A stretch of 64,000 nucleotides of DNA from Lachnospiraceae bacterium. Its GTDB lineage: Bacteria > Bacillota > Clostridia > Lachnospirales > Lachnospiraceae. The position numbers were made by a program, and so were the translations under genes. Below, piece after piece: positions 7,673 to 16,372 of the stretch; positions within the stretch are counted from its first letter, which is position 1, and each line of letters starts with the position of its first letter. The stretch is from NCBI GenBank assembly GCA_017518735.1, contig JAFWTY010000026.1, positions 1 through 64,000 on the forward strand, read 5' to 3'. Below the pieces are notes generated by a model. It was not told the origin of the DNA. It was given only the letters and a program-made list of their open reading frames with translations, and ran no database searches.

Positions 7673-9420
7673 TGATTCTCCTCCTCTGGCAAGGCGGTCG
7701 TAAAGTACAGAATGTCACTTACGGTACGTTCGGTGTCGAAATCGATGTGGTTTAATACCTTGTGCTGCATGATGATTTCGCCGGTCTGACCGCCGTCAAG
7801 CATGTAGGCATTTACCACACCCTTGGAAAGAATCACGTTTTGGGTCTGCTCTGCGGTGGCGGTGGGACAACCGTATCCATGATTGAGAGTCATCAAAAGG
7901 AAGTGGGTTCCGTCCTCCTGAGCCAGTACGGAGCGGGAGTAGGTTTCATTGACCTGTCCGAGGAGATAGTAATTGGAGAACGTATGGGGTTCTCCGTTTG
8001 CCACAAGGACAGGGCCGAATGCCAGGGTGAAGAGGATGTCATTTTCCTCCACATAGCGTTTTGCATCTTCTTCGGTTGCCAGTTCTTCCGCATAGGTGAA
8101 GCACATCTCACCTTTGGAATTGACGTGGCAGAGTTCGAGTTTATGCGGATTGAAGCGGTAGAGGGTTCGCATGTAAACCATCATGCCTTCCGCACGGAAT
8201 TTATAGAAATCGCTGTTCATTGCGACAACGGCGTTGGCATCCTTGGAGAGTTCCGAGCCGTATTTTTGAATCGTGGAACCATAGTTGTCCCCGGAGAGTT
8301 TCCGGCGGAACTGGGAAGGATCCGCGATATAGATTTCTGCAAAGGTGCAGGCGTGGTTATCGATTTTTTCACGCCAGGTATAGCAAAGAATGGTTTCATC
8401 GCTGTAATAGCGGAAACCGTCACAGATAAAGGTACCTTCCGGATTAAAGTAGCAATCCTTGCCCTTCGTTAAGGCGGGGTTTTTCTCTACAAGCGCGAGG
8501 ATTTCATTTACATCCTGGGTAAATCCGTATTTGTTCGGATCCGGTTTCGGGCCGGCCGTCGCGTTCTCGTCGATGGTATAGATTTTCGGAATGAAGGTGA
8601 TGTCACCCAAAACTTCACTTTTTAAATTGTAGATTCCGTTCGACGCGGAGAAGAATCCGCCGGAAAGAGCGGTTTTTAGGTTGTCATTCGGCTGGACCTT
8701 CCATTCGCCGGAAGCATATTCGAGGCATAAGGTGAGGGAGGTCTTTTTGATAAAAGAATCTTTCTTACGAAGAGTTTGCGTTACGGCGTCTTTGTAAATC
8801 GATTCAATAATCTCAGTCTTATAGTTTCCGTCCTCATCAAAAACTTCGGACTTGCGGTTTTCCTCGACCGTCTTTTCGAGCTTCGAATTGGTGGCGGATA
8901 AGAGGTCCGGAATCATGTCGGAAAGATTTAAAGAAGTAAATTCCACAGGAACATAGGCCGTGGTACCTTCGGTACGGACGTTGGTGCCAATGGTATAAGA
9001 ATAACTTTCCTTCAGCGCTTTTTCATACAGGAGGGTGACGTCATCCGGGTTCTCCGCAAAGGAAAATACAGGCTCGCCGGTTGTAATATAGGTAGAAGCG
9101 CTTGCTTCATCATTTTGTATACAAGCGGATAAAAAGGCATCGGCCGTACTCTCGGGCGTGGTCACGGGTTCAAAAACGACGGTGCCCATATTGGATGCGA
9201 GAACAAAAAGGAAGAGCGACAGCCCCAGGAAAAGGATCGCAAAAAGTGCGGGAACGGGGCGAATTATCTTTTTCCTCGAACCGAGAAAGGCCAGCACAAA
9301 AAGAATTGCCATGAAAAGAAAGACCGCAATGGATAAAAGAAGATGGGTCTGATCCATGTCGGGAACGGATTTTATACAGTTTGAAATAAACTTAAAAAAT
9401 GCCTTTAACATGGTTTTCAT
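7669..9420 (-). CDS. Membrane-anchored phosphodiester glycosidase (NAGPA domain)
   Basis: The 583-residue protein has two N-terminal membrane helices (about 27-46 and 53-74), a roughly 120-residue extracytoplasmic domain and a C-terminal phosphodiester glycosidase (NAGPA) domain, seen in NAVVAMNSDFY, LAFGPVLVANGE and NAYMLDGGQTGE. Members cleave GlcNAc-1-phosphodiester bonds or related cell-surface linkages; here it would act outside the membrane. The start is uncertain: no clear ribosome site precedes ATG codons 1, 4 or 22, and a good minus-strand promoter (TTGACA, 16 bp, TAAAAT) has its -10 box overlapping the first ATG. A start at codon 4 or 22 is possible. Confidence 0.78.
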   Translation of the reverse strand: MKTMLKAFFKFISNCIKSVPDMDQTHLLLSIAVFLFMAILFVLAFLGSRKKIIRPVPALFAILFLGLSLFLFVLASNMGTVVFEPVTTPESTADAFLSACIQNDEASASTYITTGEPVFSFAENPDDVTLLYEKALKESYSYTIGTNVRTEGTTAYVPVEFTSLNLSDMIPDLLSATNSKLEKTVEENRKSEVFDEDGNYKTEIIESIYKDAVTQTLRKKDSFIKKTSLTLCLEYASGEWKVQPNDNLKTALSGGFFSASNGIYNLKSEVLGDITFIPKIYTIDENATAGPKPDPNKYGFTQDVNEILALVEKNPALTKGKDCYFNPEGTFICDGFRYYSDETILCYTWREKIDNHACTFAEIYIADPSQFRRKLSGDNYGSTIQKYGSELSKDANAVVAMNSDFYKFRAEGMMVYMRTLYRFNPHKLELCHVNSKGEMCFTYAEELATEEDAKRYVEENDILFTLAFGPVLVANGEPHTFSNYYLLGQVNETYSRSVLAQEDGTHFLLMTLNHGYGCPTATAEQTQNVILSKGVVNAYMLDGGQTGEIIMQHKVLNHIDFDTERTVSDILYFTTALPEEENQ

Positions 9421-9479
9421 TTTACCATGGAAAAAAATCTTGTCAAAATTTTGAAAAAATAAAGAAAAAGGTAGATTTT

Positions 9480-9507
9480 TTGAAAAAAAGTAGTATGATG
9501 ATATTTA
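9480..9507 (+). promoter_or_regulatory. Predicted promoter of the RND exporter operon
   Basis: TTGAAA at 9480-9485 and TATTTA at 9502-9507 have a 16-bp spacer. TATGAT at 9494-9499 is an alternative -10 box without a clear -35. Either choice places the operator at or just after the -10 region. Confidence 0.45.
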
Positions 9508-9524
9508 CCGACCGAACGGTCGGT
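9507..9524 (+). promoter_or_regulatory. TetR-type operator palindrome
   Basis: ACCGACCG and CGGTCGGT are perfect 8-bp arms separated by AA, at the promoter of the exporter gene. This is the size and symmetry of TetR-family operators. The likely binder is the TetR-family protein encoded at 13462, in the same operon, giving negative autoregulation. Confidence 0.8.
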
Positions 9525-9579
9525 CGGAAATTATAAAGAAGAGAAACTCCGAATTGATTTCATCGGGGAGAGGCAATAT

Positions 9580-12500
9580 ATGTCGAAATACAGTGTCAGA
9601 AAACCATATACCGTACTGGTTTGCGTAGTCTTGATCATTGTCCTCGGTTTTGTCAGTCTTTACCGTATGACGATGGACCTGCTGCCGGATATGAGCTTAC
9701 CTTATGTACTTGTTATCACGGTTTGTCCCGGATCCAGCCCCGAGGTTGTGGAAAAGCAGGTGACGGCTCCCGTGGAAGCCGCTATGGCAACCACCTCAAA
9801 TATCAAGACGATTCAATCTATGTCTTACAACAACTATTCCATGGTTATTCTGGAATATGAGCAGAATTCCAACATGGATTCCATCGTTATTGAAATGCAG
9901 CAGAAACTGGATCAGGTAAAGGGCTCCTTCCCAAGTATGGCACAGAGTCCGCTGATCATGCAGCTTGACCCGACCATGATTCCCGTCATGGTTGCTTCTG
10001 CCGATGTGGAAGGAATGACGCAGATTGAAGTATCCGATTACGTGGATTCCACCCTCGTACCTTATCTGGAAAGTGTGGAAGGTGTCGCATCCGTAACCAT
10101 CATCGGTAACGTAGATGAGACCATCCAGATTACGCTCGATGAAGACAAGATCAAAAAGATCAACGAAAAGGTAATCGCAAATATTGAAGAGAGTTTTGTC
10201 GATGCACAGGAACAACTGGACGATGCGAAGGCACAACTGGAAGACGGTGAGAAACAGCTTAAACAGGGACAGGCCGAACTGGCAAAACAGCTTGCCAACG
10301 GCTCCAATGATGTTGTAAACGCAAAGATTCAGGCTTATGTGGGCGAGGCCACCATCGAAACCAACCTTGCCACAATGAATATGATAAAGCCGCTTCTGGA
10401 AAGAGCGGTGAATGCAATCAACGCATTCAATAAAGCGGGAGAAGCGTTCCGCAACCAGTTTGATCTGATCACGAGATATCAGAACCTCTTGGATACCGCA
10501 ACGGATGAAGAAATCTTAAGCCAGACCGGTTTGACAAGAGAACAGCTGACGCAGGTAGTGGAGCAGTTGAAATCCACAGTGGACAGCTTAAAGCCGAGTG
10601 ATGCGGAAGTGAATGCCGCTCTGGAAGACTTAAAGAAAGCGGGAATCGATTTGACCGCACTCGGAATTACCGCAAACTCTTCCAATGCAACAACTCTCGG
10701 GCAGCAGCTTTCATCTGCCCTTGCAACCGTGAATTCCACCATTGTTACCCTGGAAGCCGCAAAGCAGCCGATTGCCGAGGGTAAGGTAACGCTGGATGAA
10801 GCATATAAGAAATTGAATGAAGGTCTGGTAAACGGTATTCTCCAAATCGGAAAAGCCACGACCGAACTGGCAAACGGAAAAGCTGCTCTGGAACAGGGAC
10901 AGGCACAGCTGGATGCGACCAAGGAACAGACCCTAAAGAACTCCGATATTTCCGCAATCGTAACGGCGGAGATGCTGGGCAATCTGATCATAGCACAGGA
11001 CTTCTCCATGCCGGCAGGCTATATCACCGAAGGTCCGGATCAGTATCTGATCTCGGTCGGTGATGCAGTTACCACGATTGAAGATTTGGAAAACATGGTC
11101 CTTCTCGATATGGGAATGGACGATATAGAGCCGATCCGCGTTATCGATGTTGCGAATGTGGAGGTCGTAAACAATGCCGATGAATCCTACTCCAGAATCA
11201 ACGGTAACCCTGCGGTTATGATGACCTTCGAAAAACAGACCGGTTATTCAACTGGTGATGTTACCGATAAACTTCTTGAGCGTTTTGAAATGCTCGAAGA
11301 AGAAAACCCGGATCTGAACATGGCAGTACTGATGAACCAGGGTATCTACATCGATATCGTGGTACAGAGCGTATTGCAGAATATTTTGATTGGAGCGGCA
11401 CTCGCAATTATCATCCTGATCCTGTTCTTAAAGGATTTCAAATCGACGTTTATCATTGCATGTTCCATTCCGCTCAGTGTTATTTTTGCCATTGTCCTGA
11501 TGTACTTTACGCACATCACTTTGAATATTATCTCCCTCTCCGGCCTGGCGCTCGGTATAGGTATGTTGGTGGATAACTCGATTGTCGTGATTGAAAACAT
11601 CTACCGACTACGAAAGGAAGGCCTGAGCGTCAAAAAGGCCGCTGTGGAAGGTGCGCGCGGTGTAGGCGGAGCTATCATGGCTTCGACACTTACCACGGTC
11701 AGCGTTTTTGCACCGATTGTTTTTGCAAGAGGTGTAACCAAACAGATCTTTATCGATATGGCATTGACCATTACCTATACACTGGGTGCATCCCTTATCG
11801 TGGCACTGACCTTCGTTCCCGCAACCGCATCCATGATGATTAAGGACGGCGAAGAAAAACAGACGAAGCTTTTTGATCGCCTCCGTGATTTATACGGAGC
11901 ATTTCTGAAGAGAGTCCTTCGTGTAAAAACGCTGGTTATCCTGCTTGTTCTAGCTTTGCTGGCGGGTGGTATTTTTGCCGGATTTTCCAGAGGCTTCTCC
12001 TTCTTTGATATGGACATCGAGGCAGACCAGCTTTCCATGACTGTTTCTCCTCCAGAGGGAGCGGAATTTACGGACGAGGATATGATGGCGATCTGCGACC
12101 AGGTGACGGAACGTGTTATGGCGATAGACGGGATTGAAACCGTCGGCGTTATGATGGGCGGAAACAGCCAACTGAGTATGTTTGGCCTTTCAAGTGACAA
12201 GTCCGCAACCTACTACCTTCTGATGGAAGAGAAAAGCAAGAGAAAGTTGAAGGATGTTCAGGCTGAAGTTTTGGAAAAAACCAAAGACTTAGATTGTGTG
12301 GTAAGCGTGGAAACTTCCTCGAGCGACTTAACATCCCTAATGGGCTCCGGACTTTCCGTTATGGTAAAAGGTCGTGACCTGGATCAGATTCGTATATACA
12401 CGGAGCAGGTGGTTCAGATCATGGAGGATACGGAAGGTGTTATCGATATTAAAGACGGCTTATCCGACACAACCCCTTGTCTGAAGATTCATGTCGACAA

Positions 12501-13443
12501 AGTGAAGGCGATGGAATACCAGCTGACTACGGCGCAGGTTTATATGGAAGTCATGAAAGCCATGATGCCATCTACGGCAACCGCGACCATGTCGGCAGAG
12601 TTAAAAGACTATGATATATACGTAATCGCGGAAGAGCAGAAAGATACGACACTTCAGGATATCCGTAATCTGACATTTACCTATCAGAAGATGGATGGCA
12701 CCTACGATGAAGTTGCTCTTTCCAAGATCGTAACCTTCGAAGATACGGAGACATTAAACGTCATCAACCGTGATGCACAGACCAAATATATTTCGGTTAC
12801 CGCGGGAATTGACGATGATCACAATATTACATTCGTCAGCAACGAACTGCAGGAGAAATTCAAGAAACTGAACTTAAAAGACGGCTACTCCATCAAGATG
12901 GGCGGTGAAGACGAAATGATCCGTGATGCGATGACACAGCTGGTACTCATGCTGGTTCTCGCCGTAATCTTCATTTACCTGATTATGGTGGCTCAGTTCC
13001 AGTCCCTGCTTTCACCGTTCATCATCATGTTTACGATTCCGCTTGCGTTTACCGGCGGTTTCTGGGCACTGTTCTTTACCAAAAACAACATATCCGTCAT
13101 CGGTATGCTGGGATTCGTTATGCTGGCCGGCATCATCGTTAATAACGGTATCGTAATGGTAGACTACATCAACCAGTTGAGGCGTGAGGGAATGAGCAAG
13201 AAGGACGCAATTGTGGAAGCTGCAAGTGCCAGACTTCGTCCGATCCTGATGACAACCTTAACGACCGTAATCTCCATGTCCACACTGGCACTCGGCATCG
13301 GTGGAGGATCCGCGATGATGCAGCCCATGGCCATCGTAATGATCGGCGGTCTGGTATACGGAACGATACTTACATTATTTGTTGTTCCGGTTCTTTACGA
13401 TATAATGAACAGAGAAAAGAACATGGTGGAAGAAATCCTGTAA
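9580..13443 (+). CDS. RND-superfamily exporter (HAE1/SwrC-like) with large coiled-coil insert
   Basis: The 1287-residue protein has the RND plan: TM1 at about 11-30, a periplasm-facing-type loop, five grouped helices with GLALGIGMLVDNSIVVIENIYR-type TM4 including the conserved Asp, then a second repeat ending with GMLGFVMLAGIIVNNGIVMVDY. Typical AcrB/SwrC proteins have about 1030-1070 residues. The excess is an insert at about 203-455 that begins and ends in Gln/Leu-rich coiled coil (for example DAKAQLEDGEKQLKQGQAEL) and must lie outside the membrane. No membrane-fusion protein gene is nearby. Substrates would be lipophilic drugs or surfactants by family. A TetR operator controls it, and tetR follows after 18 bp. 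Confidence 0.9.
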   Translation: MSKYSVRKPYTVLVCVVLIIVLGFVSLYRMTMDLLPDMSLPYVLVITVCPGSSPEVVEKQVTAPVEAAMATTSNIKTIQSMSYNNYSMVILEYEQNSNMDSIVIEMQQKLDQVKGSFPSMAQSPLIMQLDPTMIPVMVASADVEGMTQIEVSDYVDSTLVPYLESVEGVASVTIIGNVDETIQITLDEDKIKKINEKVIANIEESFVDAQEQLDDAKAQLEDGEKQLKQGQAELAKQLANGSNDVVNAKIQAYVGEATIETNLATMNMIKPLLERAVNAINAFNKAGEAFRNQFDLITRYQNLLDTATDEEILSQTGLTREQLTQVVEQLKSTVDSLKPSDAEVNAALEDLKKAGIDLTALGITANSSNATTLGQQLSSALATVNSTIVTLEAAKQPIAEGKVTLDEAYKKLNEGLVNGILQIGKATTELANGKAALEQGQAQLDATKEQTLKNSDISAIVTAEMLGNLIIAQDFSMPAGYITEGPDQYLISVGDAVTTIEDLENMVLLDMGMDDIEPIRVIDVANVEVVNNADESYSRINGNPAVMMTFEKQTGYSTGDVTDKLLERFEMLEEENPDLNMAVLMNQGIYIDIVVQSVLQNILIGAALAIIILILFLKDFKSTFIIACSIPLSVIFAIVLMYFTHITLNIISLSGLALGIGMLVDNSIVVIENIYRLRKEGLSVKKAAVEGARGVGGAIMASTLTTVSVFAPIVFARGVTKQIFIDMALTITYTLGASLIVALTFVPATASMMIKDGEEKQTKLFDRLRDLYGAFLKRVLRVKTLVILLVLALLAGGIFAGFSRGFSFFDMDIEADQLSMTVSPPEGAEFTDEDMMAICDQVTERVMAIDGIETVGVMMGGNSQLSMFGLSSDKSATYYLLMEEKSKRKLKDVQAEVLEKTKDLDCVVSVETSSSDLTSLMGSGLSVMVKGRDLDQIRIYTEQVVQIMEDTEGVIDIKDGLSDTTPCLKIHVDKVKAMEYQLTTAQVYMEVMKAMMPSTATATMSAELKDYDIYVIAEEQKDTTLQDIRNLTFTYQKMDGTYDEVALSKIVTFEDTETLNVINRDAQTKYISVTAGIDDDHNITFVSNELQEKFKKLNLKDGYSIKMGGEDEMIRDAMTQLVLMLVLAVIFIYLIMVAQFQSLLSPFIIMFTIPLAFTGGFWALFFTKNNISVIGMLGFVMLAGIIVNNGIVMVDYINQLRREGMSKKDAIVEAASARLRPILMTTLTTVISMSTLALGIGGGSAMMQPMAIVMIGGLVYGTILTLFVVPVLYDIMNREKNMVEEIL

Positions 13444-13461
13444 CAGATGGGGGAAGAAAAA

Positions 13462-14082
13462 ATGAACGAAAAAAATATCAATGAGGGATGCAATCCCAGC
13501 GGAAAAGAACTTGCCATATATCTCGCGGTCATTGACCTGATCAATGAAGGTGCGGACGTTTCCTCCATGAAGGTCGGAGATATCACGGCCAAGGCGGGAA
13601 TCGGAAAAGGAACCGCATATGAATATTTCCAATCCAAGGAAGAGATGGTGGAAAAAGCCCTCGGTTTCTATATCATGAACCAGATTATGACGGTACGTGT
13701 GAATGTTTCCGGAAAAGAAAAATTCCGGGATAAGTTCATGAGCATCCTCGACTATATGGAGGAAAACCGTGATCAGATTCGTCCGTTTCTCTGGATCATG
13801 AGACTGAAAAGCCAGTCCGTGGATATCAGTACACTGGATACTTCCTCATCTTCCAATTCGGATATGTTAACGACGATTTCCTTCCTTGTTCCGCTTGCAA
13901 ACTGGTTCTTATCCTTTGCCGATGCGGAAGGTTTGATTTCCGAAAAGACGGAAGATTACAGAATCAGCGCCCTGCTTTCCCAGATCGTGCAGTTCGCCTT
14001 TTACTTACATCTCGGCGGAGAGAGGGATATGGACAACTTAAAGGAATTCATCTATCAGGGATTTTTGAAACAGTTAAACTAA
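13462..14082 (+). CDS. TetR-family transcriptional repressor of the RND exporter
   Basis: The 206-residue protein has an N-terminal TetR helix-turn-helix (about residues 12-58), seen in VGDITAKAGIGKGTAYEYFQ, and a helical ligand-binding C-terminal part. The ATG at 13462 is preferred over one at 13447 because GGGGGAAG lies just upstream of it. The gene follows the exporter in one operon and very likely binds the palindrome at 9507-9524. The inducer is unknown, probably an exporter substrate. Confidence 0.88.
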   Translation: MNEKNINEGCNPSGKELAIYLAVIDLINEGADVSSMKVGDITAKAGIGKGTAYEYFQSKEEMVEKALGFYIMNQIMTVRVNVSGKEKFRDKFMSILDYMEENRDQIRPFLWIMRLKSQSVDISTLDTSSSSNSDMLTTISFLVPLANWFLSFADAEGLISEKTEDYRISALLSQIVQFAFYLHLGGERDMDNLKEFIYQGFLKQLN

Positions 14083-14093
14083 GAAAAGCGAAA

Positions 14094-14121
14094 GCAAGGG
14101 AGGCTTCCTCCCTTGTTTTTT
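14094..14121 (+). terminator. Rho-independent terminator after tetR
   Basis: CAAGGGAGG (14095-14103) and CCTCCCTTG (14107-14115) form a perfect 9-bp stem with a 3-nt loop, followed by TTTTTT. Confidence 0.9.
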
Positions 14122-14122
14122 G

Positions 14123-14151
14123 TTGAAAAATCGGCAAAAAAGTGTCATACT
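14123..14151 (+). promoter_or_regulatory. Predicted promoter of the degV gene
   Basis: TTGAAA (14123-14128) and CATACT (14146-14151) are 17 bp apart, right after the tetR terminator and 37 bp before the start codon. Confidence 0.65.
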
Positions 14152-14188
14152 TATAGAAGTTGTAAAAGTTTTCTATCGGGAGAAAAAA

Positions 14189-15046
14189 ATGGGAAAAATC
14201 AAAATTCTTTCAGACAGTACCTGTGATATCACACCGGCACAGCGTGAGAAATACGATATCGGAATCGTTCCGCTCTGCATCATCTTAAATGATGAGAGTT
14301 TTTATGACGGAGTCGATATTACACCGAAGGAAGTGCTGGAGTGGAGCAACAAGAACAAGACCACACCGAAGACCTCCGCGACCGGAATCGAGAAGGCGGT
14401 TGAAATTTTAAAGCCCTACAAGGAAAGAGGAGAAGAGGTTATCTACATCGGTATTTCCGAGGACATGAGCACCAACTGCAATGTCATGCGTCTTGCTGCG
14501 GATGAAATCGATTACGAAGAGAAGGTCCATGTTATCAACTCCATGAACTTATCCACCGGAATCGGCCTTCAGGTTCTTCGTGCTGCCGATATGGTGGAAG
14601 AAGGAAAGAGCGCAGAGGAAATCGTGACCGCGATCGAAGAAGCAAGAGTGGATGTGCGTGCATCCTTCGTTGTGGATACTTTGGTGTTCCTGGCAAGAGG
14701 CGGAAGATGTTCCGCGGTTACGGCTCTCCTTGCCAGCACATTGAAGATCAAACCCCGCATCGGTGTTTCGATGGGTAAAATGGGTGTGACCAAGAAGTAT
14801 CACGGAAACTTCCGCAAGGCACTGCTTACCTATGTGCATGAGATGGAAGAGGATTTGTTGAAAGCAGATCCGGCACGTGTTTTTGTAACGCACTCCGAGA
14901 TGGAAGACTCCGCCCTGATTCGCGAAATCGTGGACTACCTGAAAGAATTAAACCACTTCAAAGAAGTAATTACTTCCGACGCAGGTTGCGTTATTTCCAG
15001 CCACTGCGGTCCGAACTGCTTAGGCGTATTGTTCTACGAAAAATAG
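14189..15046 (+). CDS. DegV-family fatty-acid-binding protein
   Basis: The 285-residue protein begins KIKILSDSTCDITPAQ and carries the DegV patterns VVDTLVFLARGGRCS and IGVSMGKMGV. DegV (FakB) proteins bind a fatty acid and present it to the kinase FakA for phosphorylation and entry into phospholipids. No fakA is seen in the window. The ATG at 14189 follows CGGGAG; an upstream in-frame ATG at 14120 would lie inside the terminator and promoter and is rejected. Confidence 0.9.
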   Translation: MGKIKILSDSTCDITPAQREKYDIGIVPLCIILNDESFYDGVDITPKEVLEWSNKNKTTPKTSATGIEKAVEILKPYKERGEEVIYIGISEDMSTNCNVMRLAADEIDYEEKVHVINSMNLSTGIGLQVLRAADMVEEGKSAEEIVTAIEEARVDVRASFVVDTLVFLARGGRCSAVTALLASTLKIKPRIGVSMGKMGVTKKYHGNFRKALLTYVHEMEEDLLKADPARVFVTHSEMEDSALIREIVDYLKELNHFKEVITSDAGCVISSHCGPNCLGVLFYEK

Positions 15047-15070
15047 GCCCCGAAAGGACCGGCTGAGAGT

Positions 15071-16372
15071 ATGAATCGTGATACGAAGAGAATCTTAAAT
15101 ACCGTCGGAACAAAAGAATATGAAAAAATGATTCAAAGCGGTTTCCGCCCGGAGAATATGACTCCGGCGGAGACCGTTTTTTGCCTGAATAAAGTTTGCG
15201 GGGGCAGAGAGGAAAGTGCGGATTACAGAGAGGTTTTCTCCGAAGAAGCCTGTGCGGAGATCGAAGAGTTTCTTGCAATTGCGCAGGAACTGGAATCCAT
15301 TTCCGACGGCGCCTGCGAAGCCGTTCTTCGAAACGGAATCGTTCCGAATATCGAAAACCTGTATAAGCTTCGCTACGAAAGAGAGAGCGTACCTGCAACC
15401 GGAAAGGGACTGCATGGTTCAAAGACCGCTCTTGCCTGGGCTTTTCCCGAAACGAAAAAAGAGAGTGCGGAGGAATTCCTTGCAAGGATCGAAATGCAGG
15501 CCGATGACTTAAGCCTCGCCAGAGCAAGGTGGCTGATGGAAAAAGAAATCTTCTTAAGCCGTTCCAATATGGAAATCTTAGAAGAGCTTTGGACGATGAA
15601 TCTTCCGCTTTCCGAAGAGGATGCGATTCGTTTTGCCTGTGAAAAAGTCCGCTTCGGAGAAGTGCCGAAAGAGGGATTTTTGACCGAAAAGCTTCGGGCG
15701 ATTTACGACAAGAAGACCGAAGAAACAACCGAACCGGCAGCAGGATGTCCGGAAGAAGGAGTATTGCCGGTACTACCCTATGAGGAGTATCGAAGAAGAG
15801 TTTACCTTGCCGGAGAAGAAGAGGAAACGTTACGCAGATTCGGTATTCCTGCGACACCGAATAATGCTCATGCAATAAAAGAGATCCGAAACGGAGACCG
15901 GAAAGCCTTTTATCGGGAACTCTCCGGTCAAATCGGAAGAAGAGTGCTTTGCCGGATTGCGGGAGGATGCAATCCTTTTGCGGGCGAAGGGCTTGGTAAT
16001 AAATTAAGAGAGATGGTTTCTTCCGAAGATGATTTCGGAAGACAGCTTGATATGCTTTCTCTTCTGGAAAGCGAAGGCTATTTCGAAAGACCCTTCCTGT
16101 GGGGAAAAGAGATTGGATGTTTTCGAATTCGAAAAGACGAAAAATCCGTCATTGCCGCAACAAGCGGAAACTCCTTCGGCGGAATTGTTTTTCGTTTTGA
16201 TCCAAAAGGCGGAAACGGTATTATTGTCGTAGAGAAAGAAGAGACTCTTGCTTATCTGCAGGAGAGCAAAATAATGGAGAAGCGCCTTTCGGAACTTCTC
16301 CGGGAACAGATTCTGTCTTATACATATCTTCTTCATGCGGATTATGAATACAATCCGGATTTCTTACATTGA
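15071..16372 (+). CDS. Uncharacterised helical-repeat protein
   Basis: I do not recognise this 433-residue protein with certainty. It is acidic, soluble and mostly helical, with no signal peptide or membrane helix. Two stretches look like copies of one motif: ACEAVLRNGIVPNIENLYKL (near 82-101) and ARWLMEKEIFLSRSNMEILE (near 155-174). The pattern A-x2-L-x2-x-x-I-x3-x-x-N-x2-x-L recalls the DUF6240-type proteins of Lachnospiraceae, but this is from memory and weak. It starts 24 bp after degV, probably in the same transcript (GAAAGGACCGGCTGAGAGT precedes the ATG). Its stop codon directly abuts that of the convergent gene. Confidence 0.6.
   Translation: MNRDTKRILNTVGTKEYEKMIQSGFRPENMTPAETVFCLNKVCGGREESADYREVFSEEACAEIEEFLAIAQELESISDGACEAVLRNGIVPNIENLYKLRYERESVPATGKGLHGSKTALAWAFPETKKESAEEFLARIEMQADDLSLARARWLMEKEIFLSRSNMEILEELWTMNLPLSEEDAIRFACEKVRFGEVPKEGFLTEKLRAIYDKKTEETTEPAAGCPEEGVLPVLPYEEYRRRVYLAGEEEETLRRFGIPATPNNAHAIKEIRNGDRKAFYRELSGQIGRRVLCRIAGGCNPFAGEGLGNKLREMVSSEDDFGRQLDMLSLLESEGYFERPFLWGKEIGCFRIRKDEKSVIAATSGNSFGGIVFRFDPKGGNGIIVVEKEETLAYLQESKIMEKRLSELLREQILSYTYLLHADYEYNPDFLH

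Noticed and set aside
7762..8472. Plus-strand 236-residue open frame
   Set aside because: It lies antisense to the phosphodiester glycosidase domain and shows no family motif or ribosome site.
14991..15875. Minus-strand 294-residue open frame
   Set aside because: Arg/Ser/Pro-rich composition typical of an antisense shadow, over the degV end and the helical-repeat gene.
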